Assembly: GCF_000217815.1 (NCBI RefSeq)
Contig: NC_015707.1
Coordinates: 1,290,014-1,354,013, forward strand
DNA length: 64,000 nt
Direction: 5' to 3'
DNA from: Pseudothermotoga thermarum DSM 5069
GTDB lineage: Bacteria > Thermotogota > Thermotogae > Thermotogales > DSM-5069
How positions within the stretch are numbered: position 1 is the first letter of the stretch; the number at the start of each line of letters is the position of its first letter. The position numbers and the translations under genes were made by a program. The notes under the pieces were generated by a model. That model was not told the origin of the DNA. It saw only the letters and a list, made by a program, of their open reading frames with translations, and made no database searches. This document shows positions 18,114 to 28,254 of the stretch, piece after piece.

Positions 18114-18717
18114 GGACCTGTCAACTTAAGAAGGAAAACTGCACTAATAGAAGAAATGGAAATAGCCACTTAACTATGTCCTCATCCCTCCTCTTGTACC
18201 ATAACCTGCTTATGTTAAAACGCCTCAGCCTGTACCTTTTTATCCCTATCACACTCTCAACAAGACTTCTTTCCCCAAACCTCTCATGCTCGTGTTCCCA
18301 ATATCCCATATTCTTTTTTCTCGCTTCCCAGTACCATGGCCCTGCTTTGCCTTTCTCTCGTGTCTTACTGACCAACGCATAGATCACTTTCTTCCTCTTA
18401 ACCTCATTTATGTTCACCTTCATCTCGTCTATAGCTACTACTGCTTTGCCTTCTATCTTCTCAGCATTCATCCTTGTCCACCATTTCCTCAAGGCTTCAT
18501 GACTGACTCCAATTATGGCTGCTGCCTTCCTTAATGCAAGTTCATACTTTCGCCTCATGTGGAACTCTTTGTCTTTGAAAAAGGTTTGGTATAATTTGGT
18601 ATAGGTACTCGGTGATATTTGTTGTTGTAACTTTCATATTCACGGGAACCTCCTTTCGGTGAGAAGAGTTGGTTCCCGTTTATTTTATCGTATTTCCCGG
18701 CTTAAGTTGACACCTCC
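18114..18717 (-). mobile_element. IS deletion derivative, copy 2 (604 bp)
   Basis: The ends are imperfect inverted repeats: GGACCTGTCAACTTAAG at the left and the reverse complement of GGAGGTGTCAACTTAAG at the right. It is flanked by TTTAGA on both sides (18108-18113 and 18718-18723), a 6-bp direct repeat that restores the oppD reading frame when one copy and the element are removed. It carries one incomplete transposase gene, so it can move only with help from another copy. I place it tentatively near archaeal-type IS6-like DDE elements, but the family is not certain. Confidence 0.9.
18121..18558 (-). pseudogene. Internally deleted DDE transposase in copy 2
   Basis: A 145-codon frame. The start is HTH-like (MRRKYELALRKAAAIIG and EALRKWWTRM), followed by AVVAIDEMKVNINEV, which holds the first expected catalytic Asp. 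It then jumps to PWYWEARKKNMGYWEHEHE, FGERSLVESVIGIKRYRLRR and a hydrophobic tail. Between these, roughly 80-100 residues expected in a full DDE transposase, including the second Asp region, are missing. So it looks like a non-autonomous derivative. Family assignment is inference from motif style. Confidence 0.75.
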
Positions 18718-19127
18718 TTTAGAATTGATATCGGATTTGAAAAAACAATTCAACATGAGTGTATTGTTGATAACCCACAATCTTGGAATAGTTGCGGAAA
18801 TGACGAGTCGCGTCTTTGTAATGTATGCAGGACAACTTGTGGAGGAATCACCCTGCAAGGAACTTTTTGAAAAACCTCTTCATCCTTACACCGAAGCACT
18901 CTTGAAATCTATACCAAGCTTGGAGTCAAAGAAAGGCAGTAAGTTGTACACAATCCCAGGAACGGTTCCAAATCTTTTGGATCCACCTTCTGGATGTCGC
19001 TTTCATCCAAGATGTGAATTTGCAAAAAAGATATGCTCAGAAAAGGTCCCATCACTCACTTTGCAGGACAACGGAAGAAAAGTTAGATGCTTCCTACGTG
19101 GCTCAGAACCCGAGGAGGTGAACACCA

Positions 19128-20105
19128 TTGAGTTTGCGAAAAGTTGTTGAAGTGCGAGGACTTGTAAAATGGTTCCCAGTAAAGACAGGGATTTTTCAAA
19201 ACAAAATCCTTGGTTACGTGAAAGCAGTTGATGAAGTGGATTTTGAAATATACGAAGGACAAACACTTGGCTTAGTCGGAGAAAGTGGTTGTGGAAAAAC
19301 CACGACCGCAAGGTGCATCTTAAGGCTTGTTGAACCAACAAAGGGAGAAATCATCTTCAACGGGATCGACATAACTAAACTCAAGCAAAAAGAACTTAGA
19401 AAGTTAAGGCCTAAAATGCAAATAGTTTTTCAAGATCCATACAGTTCTCTCAATCCAAGGCTTACAGTTAAAGAAATTATCGGAGAGGCTTTGGATTATC
19501 ACGGTATAGCGAAGGGAAAAGAGCTTGAAGAGAGAGTGAAGGAACTTCTGGAAATGGTTGGACTTGCCCCTGAACATATGAGAAGGTATCCCCATGAGTT
19601 TTCCGGCGGTCAAAGGCAAAGAATAAGCATAGCAAGAGCTCTGGCAACAAATCCAGATTTGATCGTTTGTGATGAACCTGTCTCGGCTTTGGATGTCTCC
19701 ATCCAAAGTCAGATACTCAATTTGCTCGAAGAACTTCAGGAAAAATTTAAGATATCTTACCTCTTTATTTCTCACGAGCTAAACGTTGTAAAGTATATCT
19801 CCCATAGAATAGGCGTCATGTATCTAGGGAAAATAGTAGAAATCTGTGACAGCGAAGAGCTTTACACCAATCCATTGCACCCATACACAAAAGCTTTGAT
19901 TTCAGCTATTCCAATTCCAAATCCAAAGGTTAAAAGACAAAGGATAATCTTGGAAGGAGATGTGCCAAGTCCATTCAATCCTCCACAAGGCTGCAGGTTT
20001 ACCCCAAGATGCCGCTATGCCATGGAAATCTGCAAAAAAGAACATCCAAGGTTGATCGAGGTATCACCAAATCATCTTGTTGCTTGTTACCTTTACCAAT
20101 CATGA
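19128..20105 (+). CDS. Oligopeptide ABC transporter ATP-binding protein (OppF-like)
   Basis: A 325-residue ABC ATPase that powers the peptide importer. Walker A is [16 protein letters not shown], the Q-loop region reads [15 protein letters not shown], the signature is [16 protein letters not shown] and Walker B is [12 protein letters not shown]. The C-terminal [20 protein letters not shown] is the oligopeptide-transporter extension with Cys residues. It overlaps the end of the broken oppD by 23 bases, showing tight coupling in the ancestral operon. The start codon is TTG with GAGGAGG upstream. Intact. Confidence 0.93.
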   Translation: MSLRKVVEVRGLVKWFPVKTGIFQNKILGYVKAVDEVDFEIYEGQTLGLVGESGCGKTTTARCILRLVEPTKGEIIFNGIDITKLKQKELRKLRPKMQIVFQDPYSSLNPRLTVKEIIGEALDYHGIAKGKELEERVKELLEMVGLAPEHMRRYPHEFSGGQRQRISIARALATNPDLIVCDEPVSALDVSIQSQILNLLEELQEKFKISYLFISHELNVVKYISHRIGVMYLGKIVEICDSEELYTNPLHPYTKALISAIPIPNPKVKRQRIILEGDVPSPFNPPQGCRFTPRCRYAMEICKKEHPRLIEVSPNHLVACYLYQS

Positions 20106-20115
20106 GGTGATGAAA

Positions 20116-21702
20116 ATGTTCGATCTTTTGATAATAAACGGCAAGATAATCGATGGAACTTCCAATCCTTGGTTTTACGGAGATATAGCTGTCAAAGATG
20201 GAAAAATTATTCAAGTCGGTTTTATCAAAGAGAAAAAAGCCAAAAGGATAATCGACGTAAGTGGGCTTTTTGTTTGCCCTGGTTTCATAGACATCCACAG
20301 CCATTCGGACTTAGAACCGATGGCCAATTATCGTTGCGAAAGCAAAGTTAGACAAGGTGTCACAACCGAAGTGGTTGGAAACTGTGGAGATTCAGCTGCG
20401 CCTGTTTTTGGTCAAGCTTACGAAGATCAAAAGAAAGCCACCGAAGAGTATGAATTAAAACTAACCTGGCAAATAGTTGCACAGTATTTGGATGCTCTAC
20501 AAAACTCAAAACCAAGCATCAACTATGCCATGTTGATCGGTCATGGAACGATTCGAAAATCGGTTATGGGATACGATAATAGAAAACCAACAGCCGATGA
20601 ACTGGAAAAGATGAAAGAACTTGTCAAACAAGCGATGGAAGAAGGGGCATTTGGAATCTCAACTGGCTTGCTATATCCTCCTGGTTCATTTGCCGATGTT
20701 GAGGAAATAATAGAGCTATGCAAAGTTGTTGCAAAATACGGTGGTTATTACGCAACGCATATGAGAAGTGAAGGTGATTGGTTAGAACAATCCGTGGCTG
20801 AAACGATAGAAATTGGAAAACAAGCCAACATTTCAGTTCAAATTTCACATCACAAAGCCTTTGGAAAACAAAATTACGGCAAGGTTGAAAAAACCTTGAG
20901 AATGATAGAACAAGCAAGAAAAAATGGTATAGATGTCACTTGCGATGTTTATCCTTACACCGCAACTTCAACAAGCTTGGCTTCGATTCTTCCAAGTTGG
21001 GTTCACGAAGGTGGCAAAGAAAAAATGCTCGAAAGGCTGAAAAACAACGAAATCAGACGGAAAATAGCCGAGCAAATAGACCCAGTACAACGTCGAATCA
21101 GTGGATACGAGAATCTCTACATCAGCTATGTTTCCAGCGACAAGAACAAATGGTGTGAAGGAAAAAGCGTTCAACAAATTGCACATCAACTGAACAAAGA
21201 ACCGATAGATGTGGTTTTGGATCTGATAATCGAAGAAAAAGCACACGTTGGAATGATAAGATTCGCTATGGATGAAGAAGACGTGAAGAAGGTTATATCA
21301 AGTCCATACTCGATGATAGGCTCTGATGGAAGCGCTCTTGCACCGTATGGAATTCTTTCAAAAGGTCATCCTCATCCAAGAAACTACGGTACATTTCCAA
21401 GGGTTTTGGCAAGGTATGTGAGAGAGCTAGAGGTTATAAGTTTAGAAGAAGCGATCAGGAAGATGACGTCTTTTCCAGCTCAAAGGCTTGGACTCAGCGA
21501 TAGGGGTTTGATCAAGCCAAACATGGCAGCAGACATAGTTGTTTTTGATTTTGACAAGGTGAAGGACACTGCGACGCATGAAGAACCGAAGAGATACCCA
21601 GAAGGGATAGAGTATGTGATAGTGAACGGTGTGATCACCGTTGAGAAAGGTGAACACACCGACGCAAGAGTTGGAAAAGTGTTGAGAAAAAATTCAAACT
21701 GA
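20116..21702 (+). CDS. N-acyl-D-amino-acid deacylase (D-aminoacylase)
   Basis: A member of the amidohydrolase superfamily that hydrolyses N-acyl-D-amino acids, about 529 residues. FDLLIINGKIIDGTSNPW and the metal-binding VCPGFIDIHSHSD near residue 55-67 are typical, as are the later GHGTIRKSVMG and YATHMRSEGD and the C-terminal ADIVVFDFDKVKD. I chose the ATG at 20116, after GAGGTGATGAAA. In this operon it could release D-glutamate or another D-residue from wall peptides after NlpC/P60 cleavage; that is inference. Family members also include D-glutamate- and D-aspartate-specific forms. Confidence 0.9.
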   Translation: MFDLLIINGKIIDGTSNPWFYGDIAVKDGKIIQVGFIKEKKAKRIIDVSGLFVCPGFIDIHSHSDLEPMANYRCESKVRQGVTTEVVGNCGDSAAPVFGQAYEDQKKATEEYELKLTWQIVAQYLDALQNSKPSINYAMLIGHGTIRKSVMGYDNRKPTADELEKMKELVKQAMEEGAFGISTGLLYPPGSFADVEEIIELCKVVAKYGGYYATHMRSEGDWLEQSVAETIEIGKQANISVQISHHKAFGKQNYGKVEKTLRMIEQARKNGIDVTCDVYPYTATSTSLASILPSWVHEGGKEKMLERLKNNEIRRKIAEQIDPVQRRISGYENLYISYVSSDKNKWCEGKSVQQIAHQLNKEPIDVVLDLIIEEKAHVGMIRFAMDEEDVKKVISSPYSMIGSDGSALAPYGILSKGHPHPRNYGTFPRVLARYVRELEVISLEEAIRKMTSFPAQRLGLSDRGLIKPNMAADIVVFDFDKVKDTATHEEPKRYPEGIEYVIVNGVITVEKGEHTDARVGKVLRKNSN

Positions 21703-21708
21703 AAAATT

Positions 21709-23328
21709 TTAGCTGTATCTTTTTCTCAAAAACAGTTTTACCAACTCATACAGCGGAACGATCAACAAAGCGGTAACTACCGATACAAGCAGCTGAATTC
21801 CCGTCAACGGATGCGTCCCAAATATCTCTTGAAGTCCTGGTACGTAGATCACAGCCAAAAGCATCAAGAAGGAAACCACACAAGCAAGGATCAAGCGCGG
21901 ATTGTTTCTTATACCCACCTTGAAGAGTGAATGTTTCAAAGATTTCGAGTTAAACGCGTGAAGAAGCTGGCCTGTTGAAAGTGTGAAAAAGACCATTGTT
22001 CGAAGCAACCTGATTTCATCATGCTCCCAAAGTGCCCAACCGTACACAAACATCGTAAGTATCGACAAAAGCAATCCACCAAGTAATATGCTGGTTAAAA
22101 CCTGTTTGTTCATTATTCCTTCCTTTGGATCTCGTGGAGGTCTTTCCATGATATCAGGTTCTGCAGGTTCAACTCCCAAAGCAAGAGCCGGCAGACCATC
22201 TGTGACCAAATTCATCCACAGTATCTGAACGGGTATCAAGGGCAAAGGCAACCTTAAAAGTATCGATATGAAAATAGTCGCAACTTCGCTTATGTTGCAC
22301 GAAAGTAGGTAATAAACCACCTTTCTGATGTTGTCAAAAATCTTTCTTCCCTCTTCGATAGCCGCAACTATGCTTGCAAAATTGTCGTCGGTGAGTATCA
22401 TCTCAGATGCATCCTTTGAAACATCGGTACCAGTGATACCCATCGCAACGCCAATGTCGGCTCTCTTGAGAGCAGGGGCATCGTTGACGCCGTCACCCGT
22501 CATCGCAACGATTTTTCCTTTTCTTTTCAAAGCTTCAACTATCTTGAGTTTATCACTCGGAGAAACTCTTGCGTAAACTTTCACCTTTTCAACAACTTCC
22601 TCTAAATCTTTCACGTCCATTTCGATGAGTTCCTTACCAGTCAGTATCATCCCATTTTCATCCATTATTCCTAGTTCTTGCGCTATTGTTTTTGCAGTTA
22701 TTTTGTGATCACCCGTTATCATCACAACATCGATACCAGCTTTCTTGCACTTTTCAAGAGCTTCTTTAACCTCAGGTCTTGGTGGATCGATCATTCCCAT
22801 AAGTCCAAGAAAGATCAAGTCATCTTCAAGGTTCGAATAATCTTCGCTTTCAAGATATTTGAAGGCCACGGCAAGCACTCTTAAACCCTGTTCTGCCATT
22901 TGGGAGTTAACCTTTTCGATTTCAACCCTATCTTCCTGGGTCATTTCTTTTATTTGTCCCTCATAGTCCATGAAATGGCTACACTTTGATATAACGACAT
23001 CTGGTGCTCCTTTTGTGAAAACTATCTTCTTTGATTCAAACTGGTGAACCGTTGTCATCATCTTTCTTTCAGATTCAAAAGGTATTTCATAAACTCTTGG
23101 ATATGTTTTTTCAAGCTGTTCTTTTTCAAATCCGTTTTCAAAAGCAGCAACTGCCAACGCAACTTCCGTTGGATCACCGGATGTGATTCTTTTACCATCT
23201 TTCACTGTTACAAACGCATCGTTGCACAAAGCGGCACCTTTAAAGAGCATCTCCAACACTTTACTTTTATTTGATTTGATCTGCTGTTGATCGAAAAACA
23301 TCTTTGGATGAACGTAGTACTTCACCAG
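21709..23328 (-). pseudogene. P-type Ca2+/cation ATPase, C-terminal part
   Basis: This is the part of a P2-type cation ATPase after the phosphorylation site. VKYYVHPKMFFDQQ is followed by the nucleotide-binding domain (KGAPDVVIS), MITGDHKITAKTIAQELGI, MTGDGVNDAPALKRADIGVAMG and then the last membrane segments (LLSCNISEVATIFISI, ILWMNLVTDGLPALALGVEPAE). These motifs fit Ca2+ or Na+/K+-like bacterial pumps. The N-terminal part lies at 31119-32068, on the far side of the archaeal segment. The DKTGT phosphorylation loop, about 15 residues, is in neither part. Confidence 0.92.
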
Positions 23329-23341
23329 TAGGGGGAAATAA

Positions 23342-23587
23342 TTGAGTGAAATAGAACTAGATATAAGGAATGTTGGTTCATCATGTACTCAGCACCCTGT
23401 GATAGTACTAGCTAATAAGTTATCCGAGATGGGAGATAAAATCAAGAACCTAAAACTGTATTTCAAGTCCAGGGATATTCCACCCCCTGTCTTGAAACTA
23501 TACCTCTCAAGATATGGTTTTGAAATAGTGGAACTAGGTTACCTGAATAGTGATTCCATGTATGCTCGGGCAGTGAAAAAAGTGTAG
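23342..23587 (+). CDS. TusA/SirA-like sulfur carrier protein
   Basis: An 81-residue protein with the SirA/TusA pattern: IELDIRNVGSSCTQHPVIVLANKL. The SCTQHP segment takes the place of the usual CPxP motif, with Cys 15 as the likely persulfide carrier. TTG start eight bases after GGGGG. It sits 4 bases ahead of a cysteine-desulfurase-like gene, a natural partner that would load sulfur on it. Archaeal type by neighbours and codon use. Role in sulfur relay or thiolation is inferred. Confidence 0.75.
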   Translation: MSEIELDIRNVGSSCTQHPVIVLANKLSEMGDKIKNLKLYFKSRDIPPPVLKLYLSRYGFEIVELGYLNSDSMYARAVKKV

Positions 23588-23591
23588 CATA

Positions 23592-24825
23592 ATGGAATCT
23601 CCCAGTAGTAGGATAAAGGAACTTCTTAGAGAACACGGCGAGCCGCCGAGGCATATCTACTATGATCTCGAAAACAGTGGATGGGTCCCGCCAGAAGTAG
23701 TTGAGGCCATGTTACCATATTTTAATACAAAAGGATATGGTCACCCCTCAATAACACATAAAGTTGGATGGGAGGCACTAGAAATCGTTTACGAGACAAA
23801 GGAATTACTAGCTAGAACCATTGGAGCCAAGGATGTAGAGGAAATAGTGTTCACACATAGCGGCACAGAGGCAAATAACCTAGCTATAATGGGCTACCTA
23901 CTCAAGAATAGACAGAGAAAGGGCAAAGTCATTGTATCAGCAATTGAGCATCTCAGTGTAATACATCCAGCGGAATACTTAGCTGAACTATTCGGATTCC
24001 AGGTTCAACGTATACCAGTAGACACTGAAGGCTTCGTAGACCCGGAGATGCTCAAGTACTATGTTGATAAGGACACAATACTAGTAAGTATACAAATGGT
24101 GAACCACGAGATCGGAACAATACAGAATATACGCGAACTAGTAGACACTGCTAAAACCATTAACTCTAACCTTGTATTTCACACCGATGCAGCTGACGCA
24201 TACGGATGGATGCCAATCGATGTAGACAAGTTAGGCGTGGATTTGTTAACAATCAGTAGCCATAAAATACATGGACCAAGGGGGGGTGGGCGCTCTCTAC
24301 GTGAAAAAAGGAATAGAGCTGGACTCTCCAATAAAAGGTCAACTCAGTGTAGAGAAGCACTGGCCTGGCGTAGAAAATGTTCCAGCCATAGCAGGTTTCA
24401 AGAAGGCTATAGAGCTATTCTTCAGTGATTTCGAAGGCAGAGTTAACTATGTGAAGACCCTGAGAGATAGGCTTCTCAAAGGCATATTGGAAAACGTACC
24501 CCACGTACTTGTAAATGGTCCATTGGGAGATAAAAGAGTTGCAAATAACGTTAATGTTGCATTTCTCTATGTTGAAGGCGAAGCAATAACAGTCGAGCTA
24601 AGTTTGCATGGAATATATGTTTCAAGTGGTAGTGCTTGTTCAAGCCGCATACTAGAGCCAAGCCATGTGTTACTAGCAATAGGCCGCAAACACGAGGAGG
24701 CCCATGAGAGCATATTGTTCAAGGTATCCAGGTATCACACCATGGATGATATAGAGTACACCCTCAAAGTACTACCAGGCGCTATTAATAGACTACGAAT
24801 AATTAGCTCCGTTAAACCAGCATAG
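23592..24825 (+). pseudogene. Cysteine desulfurase-like class V aminotransferase, frameshifted
   Basis: A PLP-dependent enzyme of the NifS/IscS or SufS kind. Visible motifs are FTHSGTEANNLAIMGYL, SAIEHLSVIHPAEYL, NHEIGTIQNIREL, TDAADAYGWMPID and ISSHKIHGPRG with the PLP lysine. Later come YVSSGSACSSRILEPSHVL with the active Cys. The frame breaks in a run of seven G (24280-24286); with six G the frame reads on as VGALYVKKGIELD. The second half runs to 24825. Either a sequencing miscount or a recent mutation. Otherwise full length, about 410 residues. Confidence 0.88.
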
Positions 24826-24956
24826 AGGATTATATATTACTCATGTTTTTTTAACCCATCACTCTCCTAATTTACTCTGGTAATAAGATATTTGCTTATT
24901 ACGATGAATAAAGGTGGCTAACTAGTTGAACAACCCGGTAGAGTAGCTTAATAGCC

Positions 24957-25610
24957 ATGATAGTGACGTTTGCATTAATAGACTCTTTTGACCCGTGTAT
25001 ATATGCATTGTTTATTTCGCTCCTGGCATCTGTGATAAGTAATATCAAGTATGCTTTTAAAATCGGCATATCTTTCCTCATAGCAGTGTATACTGGGTAC
25101 TATATACTTGGATTATTCATCAGGTATATTACAATTCGTCTACACGTATCAATACTTGCAGGCCTTTTATTGATCTACGCTACATTCATGTTTATTCTCA
25201 TTATTATTGAGAAGAATGGAAGAACAAATGAACTAGTGTGCCGTGAAGACAAAATAGAATGTAAAATAATCAATGTACTTCAATTGAATAAGCTCCTGGG
25301 GAGAGGTGTGCTGTTCACAATACTACTAGGCTTCATAGCATCATTTACATTACTGCCATGTACAGCGGGATTATACATAGTCTACAATATTGTAATAAGA
25401 GAACATGGCTTTGCAACGTGGGCCGCGCTCACAGCACTGTACGTATTTCTATTTATATCACCACTGATACTAATATTTCTCATGATCATAGGAGCAGCTA
25501 GAACCATGATCCTGCAGAGATTCATTGTTGGGAAAGAATCTATCTTCAAGCTAGCTGGAGCAGTGGTGATGATAATAACAGCTATATACTTGGTGCTCTT
25601 ATCCCACTGA
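24957..25610 (+). CDS. CcdA/DsbD-type membrane protein
   Basis: A 217-residue protein with six hydrophobic segments. LIDSFDPCIYALFISLLA in the first segment and FTLLPCTAGLYIVYNIVI in the fourth hold a pair of membrane Cys-Pro or Pro-Cys motifs, as in CcdA/DsbD proteins that move electrons across the membrane to reduce thiols outside. Archaeal type. It follows the TusA and desulfurase genes in the same direction, 131 bases apart, so a thiol or sulfur role fits. Intact frame. Cytochrome c maturation is not implied. Confidence 0.75.
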   Translation: MIVTFALIDSFDPCIYALFISLLASVISNIKYAFKIGISFLIAVYTGYYILGLFIRYITIRLHVSILAGLLLIYATFMFILIIIEKNGRTNELVCREDKIECKIINVLQLNKLLGRGVLFTILLGFIASFTLLPCTAGLYIVYNIVIREHGFATWAALTALYVFLFISPLILIFLMIIGAARTMILQRFIVGKESIFKLAGAVVMIITAIYLVLLSH

Positions 25611-25669
25611 GCGTTATAGTTACCTGTTATTAGAGGTTATTCAAAAACATTTTAATGTCACTATTTTGA

Positions 25670-27046
25670 TTGATTACAGCAGAAGGAAAAGGTGATTTAA
25701 AAACGCCAGCAGCAGGTATGAGTATAGTTGAAAAATATAGGGATGAAATAGTCGATAATGATAGGCCGATAATAAAGACCCTTCTCAAGCTTGGAGTACC
25801 ATTGATGCTTGTTCAACTGGTACACATATCATATCATATTGTTGATGCATACTGGCTTGGACAGTATTCAAGTGAGTTGATAGCTGCCCCTAGACAAGTA
25901 TGGCCTACATTCATGTTATTTCATGCTTTAAGCATGGCTCTTAGTACTGCTAATCTTGCTTTGTTGTCGCAGTACGTTGGTGCAAGAATGTATGATAAGG
26001 TAAGAGAAACCTTATCTAAATTCTTCACTGTGTCACTTATACTGGGTGTACTGTTTAGTGTCTTGTATTTTGCTTTAAGAGAAGTAGTATTCGGAATTAT
26101 GCTAGTATAATACCCTTGACCTGCTACTAGCATACTTCTCAATAACATATGCTACTGTATTACAGGCGATAGGTGATACTAGAACACCTGCAATAGTAGG
26201 AGTAATATCTGCGCTAATGAACATTGTTCTAGACCCATTTCTTATTATTGGTATAGGGACCTTTCCCCAGGCTAGGCGTGGTTGGTGCAGCTATAGCAAC
26301 GGTCATTAGCAGACTTATAGGTGTAATTATAGGGTTTTACATATTACTTAAGAGATACCCGGAATTCGAACCATCAGTAACCAGCAATGTTGATAAAGAT
26401 AGGAACTCCTGTTTTAGCTATGCATGTGTTTAATAGTCTTGGATTCATGTTCCAGAATAGGCTTGTAAACTCCTTTGGAGTAGTGGCTGCGGCGGCCTTT
26501 GCAATAGGATTCCTTATAATGGATCTAGCGGATGCTACTATGTGGGGGATTACGCAACCAGTAGCTATAATGATAGGACAAAATCTAGGAGCAGGCAACT
26601 TGGAAAGGAGTAAGAAGATTGCGTGGAGAACTGTTCTATTCGTATTAGTTACTACATATGTAGGTGTAGTCCTTGTTTACTCTATAAGGGAGTGGGTTAT
26701 ATGGGCTTTCACCGACAATCTAGAGATCTATGCTGAAGCATTAAGATTCATTAATATCTTCATGTGGAGCCTGCCTTTCTTCGCTGTATTCTTCGTAGCA
26801 ATGTCCGTTGGTAGAGGCTCAGGCAGAACATTGGTACCAACAATAATTGGTTTCATTAGAATATGGGGTCTACGTATAGCATTAGGCTCAATACTAGCAT
26901 ATATCCTCAACATGGAAATAATAGGTGTGTGGGTGGCCATGACTATAAGTAACTTCATTGGCGGCATTGTAAGTATTCTATGGATAAAATATGGTAATTG
27001 GAACAGCCCAATAATAAAGAGAACTCTTCCAACTCATTCACGTTGA
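25670..27046 (+). pseudogene. MATE-family efflux protein, several frameshifts
   Basis: A multidrug/toxin exporter of the MATE family with about twelve membrane segments expected. The first part (to 26110) contains KTLLKLGVPLMLVQLVHISY and then LSTANLALLSQYVGA. The middle is spread over other frames: DLLLAYFSITYATVLQAIGD and MNIVLDPFLIIGIG, then LGVVGAAIATVISRLIGV. The last part (26387-27046) has NSLGFMFQNRLVNSFGV and WGITQPVAIMIGQNLGAGN. At least three frame breaks between 26100 and 26390 make it non-functional as sequenced. The first start is uncertain: TTG at 25670 or ATG at 25718. Confidence 0.85.
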
Positions 27047-27391
27047 CTCTAGATTAGATCAATATTTTACAAATGGTTCCCCGTATTCATTTATCTAGTA
27101 TCTAGTATACTTGATGTCGCTCCAAGTAGGTTCGCTCCTCGTCACTCTGCTCACAGTTTACAGCTTTAAGGAGTTATTTATTCCTCGGAGCCATCAGTGA
27201 AAAGGTAATTTTATTCGTCCCCATTCAACGGCTCATTCACGGCTTCCAATATATTTAGGTCGGTGGATAGATTTACGAAGTTTGCAAGAAGCTGTTAAAA
27301 AGCCCTGGGTTAATAGGCCATAGTTTGTAAGCCTATGTATCAGCTCTAATATATTAGATTAAAACAATTATAAACAGGTTAGGGGTCTACT
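27047..27391. other. Non-coding stretch inside the archaeal segment
   Basis: About 345 bases between the MATE remnant and the M55 peptidase gene. I see no convincing gene, tRNA or repeat. A 28-codon ATG frame at 27112 has no features. AT-rich sequence directly before 27392 (TTATAAACAGGTTAGGGG) probably holds the promoter and ribosome site of the next gene. Confidence 0.5.
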
Positions 27392-28240
27392 ATGAAGATA
27401 TACGTATCCGTGGATATTGAGGGGTTGCCAGGCGTGGTCCTACCTACAATGACTGCTCCTTGGAGTAGTCAGTTCCAGAGAGCCTCCAGGATAATGACCA
27501 GGTTGACAAATGTGCTCGCAGACGAGGCCTTTAGGAATGGGGCTTCAGAAGTATACGTTGCAGATAGTCACGGGTTAATGACTAATATTGATTATCTTGA
27601 ACTCGATGGTAGAGTAAACATTATACAAGGCTACCCCAGGGCATTCAGTATGGTCAGCCTATTAGACAGCACCTTCAATGCTATCTTCTACCTGGGATAC
27701 CACTCCGCAGCAGGTACTCCACATGGCACATTAGAACATACGTACAATGGGAGGGTATTCTCCGAGATAAGGGTTAATGGTATAAGGGCAAGTGAATATA
27801 TTCTCAATAGTCTCTATGCTAGTGAACAAGGTGTTCCAGTAGCGTTCCTTGCTGGAGATGAATATTTAAGAAAAGAAGTAGAAGTGTACACTCCTTGGGT
27901 TGTCTTTGTACCATTAAAGAAAGGTGTTTCTAGGTATAGTGCCATATCTCCAGGTCTCAGTCAAATTGAAAAGGCCATCAGAGAGGGTGTTACAGAAGCA
28001 ATGAGTAAAGTAAAGGAAAACAAAGTTAAACTGCTAGAAATTACTAAGCCATATAAAGTTGAATTAGTATTCAGAGATTCCCTTATAGCTGATGCACTCG
28101 AAGAATGGGATATCATGGAGAGGCTTGATGCATACACATTAAGATTCACCACCGACTCGGCAAGAAAAATGCTTGCTATAATATCAATATGCTCGCTAGT
28201 CGGTAGCGGTATTGAAAGTCTTAAAGCAAATATAAGATAA
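27392..28240 (+). CDS. M55-family D-aminopeptidase (DppA-like)
   Basis: A 282-residue zinc peptidase of family M55. MKIYVSVDIEGLPGVV gives the metal-binding Asp and Glu (residues 8 and 10). ADSHGLMTNIDY, a GYHSAAGT segment and GTLEHTYNG supply further expected histidine ligands. DppA enzymes form a decameric ring and release N-terminal D-amino acids from short peptides. Archaeal type by codon use. Frame intact and of normal length, with GGGG just before the ATG. It is the best preserved enzyme gene in the foreign segment and echoes the D-amino-acid theme of the bacterial operon upstream, perhaps by chance. Confidence 0.9.
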   Translation: MKIYVSVDIEGLPGVVLPTMTAPWSSQFQRASRIMTRLTNVLADEAFRNGASEVYVADSHGLMTNIDYLELDGRVNIIQGYPRAFSMVSLLDSTFNAIFYLGYHSAAGTPHGTLEHTYNGRVFSEIRVNGIRASEYILNSLYASEQGVPVAFLAGDEYLRKEVEVYTPWVVFVPLKKGVSRYSAISPGLSQIEKAIREGVTEAMSKVKENKVKLLEITKPYKVELVFRDSLIADALEEWDIMERLDAYTLRFTTDSARKMLAIISICSLVGSGIESLKANIR

Positions 28241-28254
28241 TAATAATGAGGCCT

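Larger units (their letters stand above)
17520..19150 (+). pseudogene. oppD-type ABC ATPase, frameshifted and split by IS
   Basis: The N-terminal half has Walker [16 protein letters not shown]. The reading frame breaks in a run of seven A (17889-17895), where six would keep the frame through [16 protein letters not shown]. The second frame holds the signature [18 protein letters not shown] and Walker [14 protein letters not shown] 604-bp IS (18114-18717) then cuts the gene after IQAQIL, and coding resumes as ELISDLKKQFNMSVLLITHN to the end, with the C-terminal oligopeptide-transporter motif GCRFHPRCEFA. Two independent lesions make this a dead gene as sequenced. OppF downstream is intact, but such importers normally need both ATPases. 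Confidence 0.9.

Noticed and set aside
18108-18723. An 8- or 9-bp target duplication around IS copy 2, as in IS256
   Set aside because: Only TTTAGA (6 bp) matches on both sides; the next bases differ.
24280-24286. Run of seven G in the desulfurase gene as programmed frameshift
   Set aside because: No stimulating structure is seen, and other genes in the segment have plain frame breaks too.
27112-27198. A 28-codon ATG frame in the archaeal spacer
   Set aside because: No ribosome site, motif or neighbour supports it.
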